DNA of 64,000 bases from NCBI GenBank assembly GCA_028289585.1, contig JANQPI010000042.1:124001-188000 (forward strand). Direction: 5' to 3'. Shown here piece by piece: positions 8,201 to 16,772 of the stretch. The notes below the pieces were generated by a model that saw only the letters and a list, made by a program, of their open reading frames with translations, was not told where the DNA came from and searched no databases. The translations under genes and the position numbers were made by a program. The stretch comes from Candidatus Zixiibacteriota bacterium (GTDB lineage: Bacteria; Zixibacteria; MSB-5A5; GN15; FEB-12). Within the stretch, counting starts at the first letter, position 1, and each line of letters starts with the position of its first letter.

Positions 8201-9583
8201 TTACGACGCATCGTTCTCGGCGAGGAACTCGCGAGCGTGCGCGATGAGCCGAGAGTGCGTATTATCCTCGGGGTGGTCAAGCGCCTTTTCGAGCAAATGC
8301 TCCAGAATCCGGCCGATCAACGGACCCTGAGGGAGTCCGAACACCTGCATCAGGTCACCGCCCGAGAGAGCAAGGTCATGCGTTGAGAACGGGGCTTTGC
8401 GTTTAATCTCACTACGAATCCGTGATTCCAGTTCATCGACTTCATCAAATGTCCCCCCCTTTCCCTGACCGACAATGTCGGCACGACGGAGGTCTAACAG
8501 GTCGAAGATAAGTTCCGGGCCAACCCTCCGGATCAAACGCCGCAGGCCGCGATCGGTCATTGGGTCAGCGAACATATGCCGTTCGACAAGTGTCGCAACG
8601 TCGGCGATTACAGATGCACCGACGGGGAACCGGTCCAGAACTTGTCGCGCCGTTCGAGCACCGATCACATCATGACCGTAAAACGTTGCGCGCTTGCCAC
8701 CGTCGATAACTCGTCGCGTACTCGGCTTCTCAATGTCGTGCATGAGCGCCGCCAGCCGAACACGCAGTCGGTGTGGTGCGGCATCGACCACCCGCAGCGT
8801 ATGTTCGAAGACATCATATTCGTGATACGGGCCTGGCTGATCGACACCGACACAGGCGGCTAACTCCGGCAGCACATGCTCTAGCAGACCGGTATCGTTC
8901 ATGAGATGGAAACCGATCGACGGTTGCTCGGCCCGCTCCAGAAGCTTGGTCAGTTCCTCCCAGATTCGCTCGGCGCTGACCGAAGCGATTTTCGCGGCAT
9001 GACGACGCATCGCAGCCGCAGTCGCCGCTTCGAGATCGAATCCAAGCCGGGCGGCAAACTGAACGCCCCGCAGCATGCGCAGTGGGTCATCAACGAAGCT
9101 GGTGTCGCAGGTCATCCGCAGCACGCGATCGTTTAGGTCGATCTGACCGTCGAGTGGATCAACGAGTTGACCGGTTCGCAATGAGCGAGCGATGGCATTG
9201 ATGGTGAAGTCTCGCCGATGAAGATCATCCTCGACCGGCAGTGAGTGATCAAAGTCGACCTCAAAATCCCGGTGACCGATCCCGGTTGACAGCTCTCGAC
9301 GCGGCAGGCTGACATCAAACAGCGCGGTCTCGGTTGCTGAGAGGAAGTAGCGGAATTTGATGACACCAAACGATCGACCGACAAGGTCAACTCGTCCGTG
9401 GCGACTTAGTCGTTGGGCCAGCCGGTCGTAGGGGATTCCTGTAACAAGGATATCAGTGTCTTTGGTCGAGCGCGACTGACCCAGGAGGTCATCACGAACA
9501 GTCCCACCGACCTCATACACCTCGCCATCAGCCAACAGATCATCGATGACGGCAGTCGGAAGCGCACTGGCTGCCACCATCAC
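8201..9583 (-). CDS. tRNA nucleotidyltransferase / poly(A) polymerase family protein with HD domain
   Basis: This class II nucleotidyltransferase adds or repairs the CCA end of tRNA, or only part of it in organisms that split the task. The head domain shows GGTVRD (26-31) and the metal-binding pair DTD (42-44). The RNA-binding region GVQFAARLGF follows, and an HD hydrolase domain carries LMHDIEKPSTR with further His residues (GHDVIGA, VERHMF). The length of 460 residues fits HD-containing CCA enzymes. The start is a GTG immediately followed by ATG, two bases after arcC. CCA-adding, CC-adding and A-adding enzymes cannot be separated safely by eye, so no symbol is given. Confidence 0.88.
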   Translation of the reverse strand: MMVAASALPTAVIDDLLADGEVYEVGGTVRDDLLGQSRSTKDTDILVTGIPYDRLAQRLSRHGRVDLVGRSFGVIKFRYFLSATETALFDVSLPRRELSTGIGHRDFEVDFDHSLPVEDDLHRRDFTINAIARSLRTGQLVDPLDGQIDLNDRVLRMTCDTSFVDDPLRMLRGVQFAARLGFDLEAATAAAMRRHAAKIASVSAERIWEELTKLLERAEQPSIGFHLMNDTGLLEHVLPELAACVGVDQPGPYHEYDVFEHTLRVVDAAPHRLRVRLAALMHDIEKPSTRRVIDGGKRATFYGHDVIGARTARQVLDRFPVGASVIADVATLVERHMFADPMTDRGLRRLIRRVGPELIFDLLDLRRADIVGQGKGGTFDEVDELESRIRSEIKRKAPFSTHDLALSGGDLMQVFGLPQGPLIGRILEHLLEKALDHPEDNTHSRLIAHAREFLAENDAS

Positions 9584-9585
9584 CG

Positions 9586-10536
9586 TTAATCGGGGACGAT
9601 ACGGGTCCCCCCCGCTCCTTTGATCGCGTCGCGGGCCATCGTGAATGAGGTGACAACGACCATCTCGCCACCCTGCTCGATGAATGAAATCGCGGCCCGC
9701 ACTTTGGGGCCCATCGACCCTTTGGGGAAGTGTCCGGCGTCGAGATACGCCTTCATTTCGTTCACGGTCACGGTACCGAGTTGCTGTTCATTTGGCTCAC
9801 CAAAGTTAAGGCAAACACTCTCTACGGACGTGAGGATACAGAGTACCGTTGCGCCGATCTCCTGACCGATAACCGCCGACGCGTGATCCTTATCGATAAC
9901 CGCATCGAGTCCTTCCAGCTTGCCATCCTCTGTCTCGAAGACCGGAACCCCGCCGCCGCCCGCCGCGATGACAATCGTGTCTCGCTCGACCAGCGTACGA
10001 ATCGTATCAGCAGCGATAGCCCGCACCGGAATGGGGGATGGTACGACCCGACGCCAACCGCGTTTGCCATCCTCCTTCATCTGCCAGCCACGGGTTTCAG
10101 AGTACAGTTTTGCGTCGTCAGCAGAGTACCACTGGCCGACGAATTTTGACGGATCAGCAATTGCCGGATCGTTGCGATCGACCAGCATCTGAGTGATGAC
10201 CGTGGCGACGGATCGATCGAGTCGCTCTTCCCGAAGCCGATTCATGAGCGACTGCTCGATCATGTAACCCATCCCTCCCTCGGTGTCGGCGACCAGTACG
10301 CCAAGAGGAAGAACTGGGGCTTTCCCACGCGTCTCCTCAACCCGCAGTAGCGCGTTGCCGACTTGGGGACCGTTGCCGTGGGAGACGACCAGCTGGAAAC
10401 CATCGCGAGCCAGGTCAATGATGCCGTCCAACGACCGTCGCGTATTCGCGAACTGGTTGGCAATCGTATCTTCCTGACCGGGCAGGGAGATCGCATTCCC
10501 GCCGAGGGCGACAACTGCCCGTTTCGCCGCTGCCAT
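9586..10536 (-). CDS. arcC: Carbamate kinase
   Basis: It reversibly makes ATP and carbamate from carbamoyl phosphate and ADP. The 316-residue length is standard. Motifs in order are ALGGNAI near the N-terminus, SHGNGPQVGNAL, the central DKDHASAVIG with ILTSVE, and GSMGPKVRAAISF near the C-terminus. No arginine deiminase or ornithine transcarbamylase gene is near. Instead it follows a COG2403-type protein and an aldehyde dehydrogenase, a context that does not suggest ordinary arginine fermentation. The gap to the preceding gene is 19 bases. Confidence 0.92.
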   Translation of the reverse strand: MAAAKRAVVALGGNAISLPGQEDTIANQFANTRRSLDGIIDLARDGFQLVVSHGNGPQVGNALLRVEETRGKAPVLPLGVLVADTEGGMGYMIEQSLMNRLREERLDRSVATVITQMLVDRNDPAIADPSKFVGQWYSADDAKLYSETRGWQMKEDGKRGWRRVVPSPIPVRAIAADTIRTLVERDTIVIAAGGGGVPVFETEDGKLEGLDAVIDKDHASAVIGQEIGATVLCILTSVESVCLNFGEPNEQQLGTVTVNEMKAYLDAGHFPKGSMGPKVRAAISFIEQGGEMVVVTSFTMARDAIKGAGGTRIVPD

Positions 10537-10555
10537 TGAGTTCAGCGAAGCCGGC

Positions 10556-11890
10556 CTAGGCGCCGGACCCCACGCGGTTCAACCATTCACCGATGACATC
10601 GTCGAGTTTGGGTCGGCCAATCTCTTCAAGGTCATAGCGAACACGGACCCACGGCTTCTTGATGTCAATCATGCGGCTCAGGTCGATCGGGGTGGCAACG
10701 ATCACCATGTCACAATCAGTCTTATTGATCGTTTCCTCAAGGTCTTTGACCTGCTGATCACCGTAGCCCATGGCCGGCAACAGAGTGCCGATGTCTGGAT
10801 ACGTCTCGAACGTTTTGGTGATGCTACCGACAGTAAATGGGCGCGGGTCAACCAGTTCGGACGCACCGAACTTTTGGGCAGCAACAACACCGGCACCGTA
10901 GGCCATCTCACCGTGAGTCAGCGTCGGACCGTCTTCGACTACCAGAACACGCTTCCCGCGGACGTCGTCGCCGTTCTCGACAGCCAGGGGCGACGCACCA
11001 TCGATGATGATGGCATCCGGGTTGTACGCGCGAATGTTTTCACGAACGGTCTGGACCGCATCCGGGTCGGCGGAATCGATTTTATTGATCACCACCGCAT
11101 CAGCGAGGAGGAGATTTGTTTGACCCGGATAGTAACTCAGCTCATGGCCGGGTCGATGCGGATCGACAACGGTGATCGTAAGGTCGGCGCGGTAGAACGA
11201 CATGTCGTTATTGCCACCGTCCCAGAGGATAACGTCGGCTTCCTGCTCGGCCTGACGGATGATTGTCTCGTAGTCTATCCCGCAGTAGACAACGATACCG
11301 CTATCGATGTGCGGCTCGAATTCTTCGCGTTCTTCGATCGTCGTCTTGTGGAGATCGAGGTCCTCATAGGAGGCAAAGCGCATGCATTCCTGCTTGCTCA
11401 GATCGCCGTACGGCATCGGGTGCCGAATCGCGACAACCTTTTTCCCCTGTTCCTGCAGAAGCTGAGCGACACGACGCGTTGTCTGCGATTTACCGCAGCC
11501 CGTGCGGACCGCAACAATCGACACGACCGGCTTCGACGACTCGATCATCGTCGGCGCCGCCCCCTCGACCGTGAAACGTGCCCCGGCAGCCATGACGTAG
11601 GCAGCCTTCTCCATCAAGGTCTGATACGAAATGTCGGAGTAGGAGAAGACGACCTCGTCGATGTCATGATCCTGAATCAACTCGATCAGATCGGCTTCGG
11701 GTCGAATCGGGATACCGTCAGGGTAGTTCTCGCCGGCAAGGCTGGCCGGGTACTTGCGGTCGTCGATATCCGGAATCTGCGCCGCGGTAAAAGCAACGAC
11801 ATTGACATCCGGGTCATGCCGGTACAAGACGTTGAAGTTGTGAAAGTCTCGCCCCGCGGCACCCATGACGATGATATTACGTTTGGCCAT
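10556..11890 (-). CDS. COG2403 predicted GTPase (cyclic 2,3-diphosphoglycerate synthetase-like)
   Basis: This 444-residue protein belongs to the family whose archaeal member makes cyclic 2,3-diphosphoglycerate; in bacteria most members are only called predicted GTPases. The N-terminal ~125 residues form a Rossmann-like domain (VMGAAGRDFHNFN). A P-loop-like RTGCGKS then begins the nucleotide-binding domain, with WDGGNND and an NKID guanine-specificity-like motif further on. I use the ATG at 11890, which has GGAG upstream, rather than the in-frame GTG three codons earlier. It lies between an aldehyde dehydrogenase and carbamate kinase in one operon. The reaction in this organism is unknown; a kinase or ligase acting on a small acid is a reasonable guess. 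Confidence 0.8.
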   Translation of the reverse strand: MAKRNIIVMGAAGRDFHNFNVLYRHDPDVNVVAFTAAQIPDIDDRKYPASLAGENYPDGIPIRPEADLIELIQDHDIDEVVFSYSDISYQTLMEKAAYVMAAGARFTVEGAAPTMIESSKPVVSIVAVRTGCGKSQTTRRVAQLLQEQGKKVVAIRHPMPYGDLSKQECMRFASYEDLDLHKTTIEEREEFEPHIDSGIVVYCGIDYETIIRQAEQEADVILWDGGNNDMSFYRADLTITVVDPHRPGHELSYYPGQTNLLLADAVVINKIDSADPDAVQTVRENIRAYNPDAIIIDGASPLAVENGDDVRGKRVLVVEDGPTLTHGEMAYGAGVVAAQKFGASELVDPRPFTVGSITKTFETYPDIGTLLPAMGYGDQQVKDLEETINKTDCDMVIVATPIDLSRMIDIKKPWVRVRYDLEEIGRPKLDDVIGEWLNRVGSGA

Positions 11891-11908
11891 ACCCCACACT
11901 CCGAAAGC

Positions 11909-13402
11909 TTACTGGTTGTCGATCTGGGCGCGCTGCATCGTGCCCGAGAAATCGACATACACCGATTTCCACTCTGAATATACATCAAGCGCGGCCGCCG
12001 AGGCCTCGCGATGTCCGTTTCCTGTATCTTTCACACCACCAAACGGCAGATGCGTCTCTGCCCCGATCGTCGGCGCGTTGACATAGAAGATGCCAGTCTG
12101 CACATCTCGCATCGCCGCGTACGCTTTGTTGAGATCACGTGTGTAGATCGATGCCGAGAGTCCGTACGGTGTGTCGTTAGCCAGAAAGATCGCTTCGTCG
12201 AACTCCTTGAAGGTTGCAACCGACAGAACCGGCCCGAAGATTTCCTCTTTCCAGACGGTGTGATCCCGGTTGATGCCGGAAAGGATCGTCGGCCGCAGGA
12301 AGAAGCCCTTGTCGTACGCACCGCCGGTCAGGCGCTCACCACCACAGACGACTGTCGCCCCCTCGTTCCGTGCGATGTCGACATAGCGCATGACCGTATC
12401 GAGCTGTCCCTGATTCACCGATGGGCCCATCTGGATGGATTCATCGAGTCCGTTCCCGACCCGAATGGCATTCGCCCGCTTGGCGAGCTCGGCAACGACC
12501 TTATCGTGAATCGATTCGTGAATGAGGAGTCGCGACGTTGCCGTGCAGCGTTGTCCGGTTGTCCCGAAAGCACCCCAGAGGACCCCCTCGAGAGCAAGTT
12601 CAAGGTCGGCGTCGTCCATAATGATCTGGACGTTTTTACCACCCATCTCCAGGCACGAGTGCTTGAATTTCGGTGCACACTTCTTGGAGACCTCGCGACC
12701 GACCTCGGTCGACCCCGTAAAGGAAACGATCTTGACCCGGTCATCGTCGATGAGCGGATCACCCAACGCTCCTCCGGACCCGGTGACCATATTGATCACG
12801 CCCTTGGGTACCCCGGCTTCTATGAGTGTGTTAAAGAAGTTCACCACGGAAAGCGGCGTATCGGTCGCCGGCTTGATTACCACGGTGTTCCCGCAGATCA
12901 GAGCGGGCATCATTTTCCACGACGGAATCGCCATCGGGAAATTCCACGGGGTGATCATCGAGCAGACACCGACCGGCTGACGAATCGTCATGTTGAATTT
13001 GTTGGCCAATTCCGATGGCGTGGTCTGACCAAACAGACGTCGGCCTTCGCCTGCCATGTAATAGGTCATATCGATCGCTTCCTGCGTATCGCCTCGGGTC
13101 TCCGCGATGATCTTCCCCATCTCTCGGGTCATGTCGCGCGAGTATTCTTCTTTCCGTGCCAGCAGCATCTCGGCCGCGCGATAGAGGATCTCCCCGCGTT
13201 TGGGAGCCGGGACAAGACGCCAGGATTGAAACGCCTCGGCGGCGGCATCGATAGCATCCTTAACATCGGCCGCATTCGATTTCTGAAAGATGCCGACGAC
13301 CTCATCGGTGTTGGCCGGATTGCGGTTTTCGAACGTTTCTCCGGAGCTGGAAACGACCCATTCCCCGTCGATGAAGTTTTTGTACGTTGTTGCGGCAGCC
13401 AT
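11909..13402 (-). CDS. NAD(P)-dependent aldehyde dehydrogenase
   Basis: It oxidises an aldehyde to the acid. The 497-residue length and motifs are those of the ALDH superfamily: [25 protein letters not shown], the general-base segment CLEMGGKN and the catalytic Cys in [10 protein letters not shown]. The wording around the Cys (followed by HESIHDK) recalls ketoglutarate-semialdehyde and aminoadipate-semialdehyde dehydrogenases, but the substrate is not certain. I chose the ATG at 13402, with GAAGGG upstream, over a longer in-frame reading that would run through the promoter region. It is the first gene of the run leading to the GTPase-like gene, arcC and possibly cca and sucCD. Confidence 0.88.
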   Translation of the reverse strand: MAAATTYKNFIDGEWVVSSSGETFENRNPANTDEVVGIFQKSNAADVKDAIDAAAEAFQSWRLVPAPKRGEILYRAAEMLLARKEEYSRDMTREMGKIIAETRGDTQEAIDMTYYMAGEGRRLFGQTTPSELANKFNMTIRQPVGVCSMITPWNFPMAIPSWKMMPALICGNTVVIKPATDTPLSVVNFFNTLIEAGVPKGVINMVTGSGGALGDPLIDDDRVKIVSFTGSTEVGREVSKKCAPKFKHSCLEMGGKNVQIIMDDADLELALEGVLWGAFGTTGQRCTATSRLLIHESIHDKVVAELAKRANAIRVGNGLDESIQMGPSVNQGQLDTVMRYVDIARNEGATVVCGGERLTGGAYDKGFFLRPTILSGINRDHTVWKEEIFGPVLSVATFKEFDEAIFLANDTPYGLSASIYTRDLNKAYAAMRDVQTGIFYVNAPTIGAETHLPFGGVKDTGNGHREASAAALDVYSEWKSVYVDFSGTMQRAQIDNQ

Positions 13403-13453
13403 GCTTATCCCTTCGCGCGCAGCGCCCGAGACGGACCTCACGCGGCACTTGAT

Positions 13454-13469
13454 TGTGACCTTTTTCACA
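13454..13469. promoter_or_regulatory. CRP/FNR-family-like palindrome
   Basis: TGTGA and TCACA are separated by exactly six bases (CCTTTT), the canonical geometry of a CRP-family operator, inside a 230-base divergent spacer. It lies about 20 bases downstream of the predicted transcription start of the aldehyde dehydrogenase operon, a position more typical of repression, and far upstream of the divergent outer-membrane gene. The match is perfect in both five-base arms, but a chance occurrence cannot be excluded. Confidence 0.45.
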
Positions 13470-13489
13470 CCCCGTCGGCAGAAGCCTTG

Positions 13490-13519
13490 AATATATCGAG
13501 GCGATCGAGACAAAGTCAA
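13490..13519 (-). promoter_or_regulatory. Sigma-70-like promoter of the aldehyde dehydrogenase operon
   Basis: Read on the minus strand, TTGACT (13519-13514) and TATATT (13495-13490) are separated by 18 bases, each hexamer matching five of six consensus positions. The start should fall near 13483, giving a leader of about 80 bases that contains the CRP-like palindrome. Confidence 0.6.
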
Positions 13520-13571
13520 CCGGCATCGCGGCTCAGCCGGGGAACCTCGGCGCTCGCTCCGCATTACTTTT

Positions 13572-13587
13572 GGATAGAAAACTATCC
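13572..13587. promoter_or_regulatory. Small inverted repeat upstream of the outer-membrane protein gene
   Basis: GGATAG and CTATCC flank AAAA, about 50 bases before the ATG at 13633 and just upstream of an AT-rich TATATT (13597-13602) that could be a -10 element. It could be an operator for this gene. The evidence is position and symmetry only. Confidence 0.25.
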
Positions 13588-13632
13588 TCAAACGTGTATA
13601 TTTCGGGTCTTCTGGAGAGTTACGATTCTACC

Positions 13633-14250
13633 ATGTTGTCGGCTGTTCTCACATCGCTTCTGCTCCTTCCGATCGCACCGCTGAATCCGATCGAACAGGA
13701 TACCCTTGCGACCGACAATCTGCAGTTTGCCATTGGCCTGTCGACGCCGAACGGGATTCTTGATGCCGGTCCCTCGGCCGCCCTCTTCTACGAGTACCGC
13801 CCACTCCACCCGTGGATTGTGCGAGCCGGCGTGGAGTATCGCTATGGTGAAGTGAGCGGCGCTCTGAATCCCAACGGTGAACTCAACTCATACACCTTTT
13901 CGTTGGAAGGCTTCTACTACCGCGGCTCCGGAAACTGGATCGGCTATATTGGTGGTGGCGGTCTCCTCGCTCTCAATTCCTATAATCTGGGCTCGGTCGA
14001 TGCTGACTCGCTGTTCGCAATTGAGGGTGTCACCGACGTTGAGATGTCGCAGTCGTTCGGCTACCGCATCCTGCTCGGCCTTCGCTACAAAACCGACTAC
14101 GCTATCGAGATCCGGGTGTCGGAAGTACGCCCGGACTTCATCTTTGAGACAGCGACGGGGCCAAATAGTACCCGCTTTGAGACTCGACAAACTAAGACGA
14201 GTACGATTTCACTTTCGTTCGGGTACATTCTGCCCCTGAACACGCTCTAG
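13633..14250 (+). CDS. Outer-membrane beta-barrel protein, unknown function
   Basis: The 205-residue product starts with a signal peptide (MLSAVLTSLLLLPIAPL). The rest reads as about eight to ten alternating strands with aromatic belts, for example WIVRAGVEYRYGEV, YTFSLEGFYYRG and YAIEIRVSEVRP, ending in ISLSFGYILPLN. A longer in-frame ORF exists, but its extra 21 residues would spoil the signal, so the ATG at 13633 is preferred. No strong ribosome site precedes it (GGAG is 16 bases away). It converges on tgt with a four-base overlap of the two stop codons. A small OmpW- or porin-like barrel is likely. Confidence 0.7.
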   Translation: MLSAVLTSLLLLPIAPLNPIEQDTLATDNLQFAIGLSTPNGILDAGPSAALFYEYRPLHPWIVRAGVEYRYGEVSGALNPNGELNSYTFSLEGFYYRGSGNWIGYIGGGGLLALNSYNLGSVDADSLFAIEGVTDVEMSQSFGYRILLGLRYKTDYAIEIRVSEVRPDFIFETATGPNSTRFETRQTKTSTISLSFGYILPLNTL

Positions 14251-15377
14251 CGCTGCTCTCCCGAGCGATACGTGGACAGAAATTCAGTAGCAAATCGGGT
14301 GAACTCGTGCGCCGTAATCGCGCCACGAATCTGCCGCATCAGATCCTGATAGAACCAGACATTGTGATAGGTCGCGAGCACGATTCCCGTGATCTCGTTC
14401 TGCTTGTAGAGGTGTCGAAGATAGGCGCGGCTGTGGAGCTGACAGACCCGGCAATCGCAGTCGGGGTCGAGTGGGCGGTCATCATCAGCGTATTCTGCAT
14501 TGCGGTAGACGAGAGGTCCAGTCGACGTAAACACTAAACCGGTTCGCGCGGACCGAGTCGGTAGCACACAGTCGAACATGTCGATACCGTAGCCGACCGC
14601 CATCACAAGGTTATCCGGATAGCCGACCCCCATGAGATAGCGCGGGCGGTCTTCAGGCAGGAGAGGCGTCGTCACGGCCAGCATCTCCTCCATGACTTCC
14701 ACCGGCTCACCGACCGATAGTCCACCAATGGCAAAACCTGGCAGATCGTAATCAGTAACTTCGGCTGCCGAGCGTTCCCGCAGGTCGGCCAGTATCGATC
14801 CCTGAACAATGCCAAAAAGTGCCGGCCCAGTGTCCGCGTCCGTAAGCTGGCGAGCATGTTCGGCAACGCATCGCGACAGCCAGTGGCTGGTGCGATTGAC
14901 AGCGATCTCAGCATTCACTCGTTCGCAGGGGTACGGAGAGCATTCGTCGAATGCCATAATGATAGATGGTGACAATGCGTGTTGAATCTCGATCACTCGT
15001 TCCGGAGTGAAACGGTGGGTTGAGCCATCAAGATGCGACTGAAACGTCACACCGTCGTCGTCAATCTGCGCGATGTCACGAAGTGAGAAGACCTGATACC
15101 CTCCCGAGTCGGTGAGCATCGGTCGCTTCCACCCGGTGTACGCCGGCAGCCCACCGTGTCGCGAGATCAGCTCGTGCCCGGGTCGCAGGTAAAGATGATA
15201 CGTGTTGCCGAGGATGCAATCACTACCCGTGACGATCAGATCATCGACCGAAAGACCCTTAACCGACCCGTGGGTACCGACCGGCATAAACGCTGGAGTC
15301 GCGACTCGTCCGTGCCGGGTTGTCATCTCCCCCGCTCGGGCAGCGCCGTCGATCGCGTGAATGTCCAGGCGCAGCAT
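14247..15377 (-). CDS. tgt: Queuine/preQ1 tRNA-ribosyltransferase
   Basis: It exchanges guanine 34 in the anticodon of GUN tRNAs for a queuosine precursor. The 376-residue length is typical. The substrate-binding DSGGYQVFSL puts the key Asp at 90, the nucleophile lies in DMFDCVLPTRSARTG, and the zinc site is formed by the closely spaced Cys residues of CDCRVCQ with a downstream His. It is three bases after radA on the same strand and is the last gene of the smg-coaBC-UDG-dnaB-radA-tgt run. No queA is nearby. Confidence 0.95.
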   Translation of the reverse strand: MLRLDIHAIDGAARAGEMTTRHGRVATPAFMPVGTHGSVKGLSVDDLIVTGSDCILGNTYHLYLRPGHELISRHGGLPAYTGWKRPMLTDSGGYQVFSLRDIAQIDDDGVTFQSHLDGSTHRFTPERVIEIQHALSPSIIMAFDECSPYPCERVNAEIAVNRTSHWLSRCVAEHARQLTDADTGPALFGIVQGSILADLRERSAAEVTDYDLPGFAIGGLSVGEPVEVMEEMLAVTTPLLPEDRPRYLMGVGYPDNLVMAVGYGIDMFDCVLPTRSARTGLVFTSTGPLVYRNAEYADDDRPLDPDCDCRVCQLHSRAYLRHLYKQNEITGIVLATYHNVWFYQDLMRQIRGAITAHEFTRFATEFLSTYRSGEQR

Positions 15378-15380
15378 GGA

Positions 15381-16745
15381 TTAGTCGAGAGCGATCTCGA
15401 TGGCCTCGGCCAACGACCCAACCGCGTGCACACTGATCCCCGGAGGCACCGAACCAGTTGAATTGGAGATAATCGCTCGGGAGAAACCGAGCCGACCCGC
15501 TTCGGCCAGGCGAAGGTCGAGTTGGGTCACCGGACGAAGTTCCCCGGCGAGAGTTACCTCGCCAATCAGGACAGTACGAGCGTCGATTGGCCGATTGGTA
15601 AGTGACGACACGATGGCCACCATCGTTGGGAGATCAAACGCTGGCTCGGTAACCCGCAGACCACCAGCGATCGAAACAAAGACATCGTGCGTTCCCATCG
15701 GGTATCCACCGCGCTTCTCAAGAATGGCCAGGATTAAGGCAAGCTTCCGATTATCGAGCCCGCCGGCCACTCGTTGCGGGTTACCATAGTTCGCTGGTGT
15801 AACGAGGGCCTGAACTTCGACCAACAACGGTCGGCTCCCCTCGCAGAGACAACAGACAGCTGCCCCGGTGCGTGACGACTCCGTCTCGGACAGAAAGAGG
15901 GCCGACGGGTTATCCACCGCGAGCAGTCCCTGGCCGGTCATCTCAAAGAGACCGATTTCACTGATCGACCCGAAGCGATTCTTGCTGGCCCGCAGGATGC
16001 GGTAACGAAGTGATTGATCTCCCTCAAACGTCAGCACCGTGTCAACCAGGTGTTCAAGCACCTTAGGACCGGCGACCATACCATCTTTCGTCACATGGCC
16101 AACCAGCACGAGAGCAGCCCCACTCATCTTGGCAAGGGCCGCCAGTTGATGGGCCGCTTCGCGCACCTGCCCCACCGTTCCCGGGGGAGAATCGAACTGA
16201 GCGGCGGCGACGGTCTGGATCGAGTCGACAAGGATGAGATTGTAGCTCTTACGGGCAAACGCACCGGTGATTTCGTTCAGATCAGTTGTGCCAAGAACAT
16301 CGATTGCCCGATCACCGACCGCGAGTCGTTCGGCTCGCAGGCGCAACTGCGCGGGCGATTCCTCCCCGGAGACATACAGCACGGCAAGGGCTTTCTCCGC
16401 AAAGGCAGCGGCAGCTTGGAGCAACAGAGTTGACTTACCGATCCCCGGATCGCCTGCCAGGAGGACCGTCATACCGGGTACCAACTGCCCCCCGAGGACC
16501 CGATCGAATTCATCGATACCGGATTGATATCCAGCGGTTGATGCCGTCGCGACATCGCCGAGACGTTGAACCTCAGCTGCCGAGGCACCTGCTGTTGCGC
16601 TGGCCGAGCGGGTCGGCAAGCGTTCTTCGACGAGAGAGTTCCATTCACCGCACCCCTTGCACTGTCCCTGCCACTTCGAATGGGCGGTTCCACAGGCGGT
16701 GCAGACAAAGGCTGTCTTGGTGCGAGATTTTGACTTCAGGCTCAT
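15381..16745 (-). CDS. radA: DNA repair protein RadA
   Basis: RadA is a RecA-fold, DnaB-like branch-migration helicase used in recombination repair. The 454 residues show a four-Cys zinc finger at the N-terminus (Cys 15, 18, 29, 32), Walker A GDPGIGKST (98-106), the RadA-specific KNRFGS and a C-terminal Lon-protease-like domain (GTHDVFVSIAGGL onward). It sits between dnaB and tgt, a sensible neighbour because both RadA and DnaB act at replication forks. Confidence 0.95.
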   Translation of the reverse strand: MSLKSKSRTKTAFVCTACGTAHSKWQGQCKGCGEWNSLVEERLPTRSASATAGASAAEVQRLGDVATASTAGYQSGIDEFDRVLGGQLVPGMTVLLAGDPGIGKSTLLLQAAAAFAEKALAVLYVSGEESPAQLRLRAERLAVGDRAIDVLGTTDLNEITGAFARKSYNLILVDSIQTVAAAQFDSPPGTVGQVREAAHQLAALAKMSGAALVLVGHVTKDGMVAGPKVLEHLVDTVLTFEGDQSLRYRILRASKNRFGSISEIGLFEMTGQGLLAVDNPSALFLSETESSRTGAAVCCLCEGSRPLLVEVQALVTPANYGNPQRVAGGLDNRKLALILAILEKRGGYPMGTHDVFVSIAGGLRVTEPAFDLPTMVAIVSSLTNRPIDARTVLIGEVTLAGELRPVTQLDLRLAEAGRLGFSRAIISNSTGSVPPGISVHAVGSLAEAIEIALD

Positions 16746-16772
16746 GACCTCTCACCCGGGCGGCAAATCACC

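Noticed and set aside
10874-11977. 367-residue plus-strand ORF opposite the COG2403 gene
   Set aside because: Antisense to a conserved gene with clear motifs; composition is typical of a shadow frame.
12011-13684. 557-residue plus-strand ORF opposite the aldehyde dehydrogenase gene
   Set aside because: It is antisense to a well-supported ALDH gene, rich in Arg/His/Cys with no recognisable domain and no ribosome site; it is a shadow of the codon bias.
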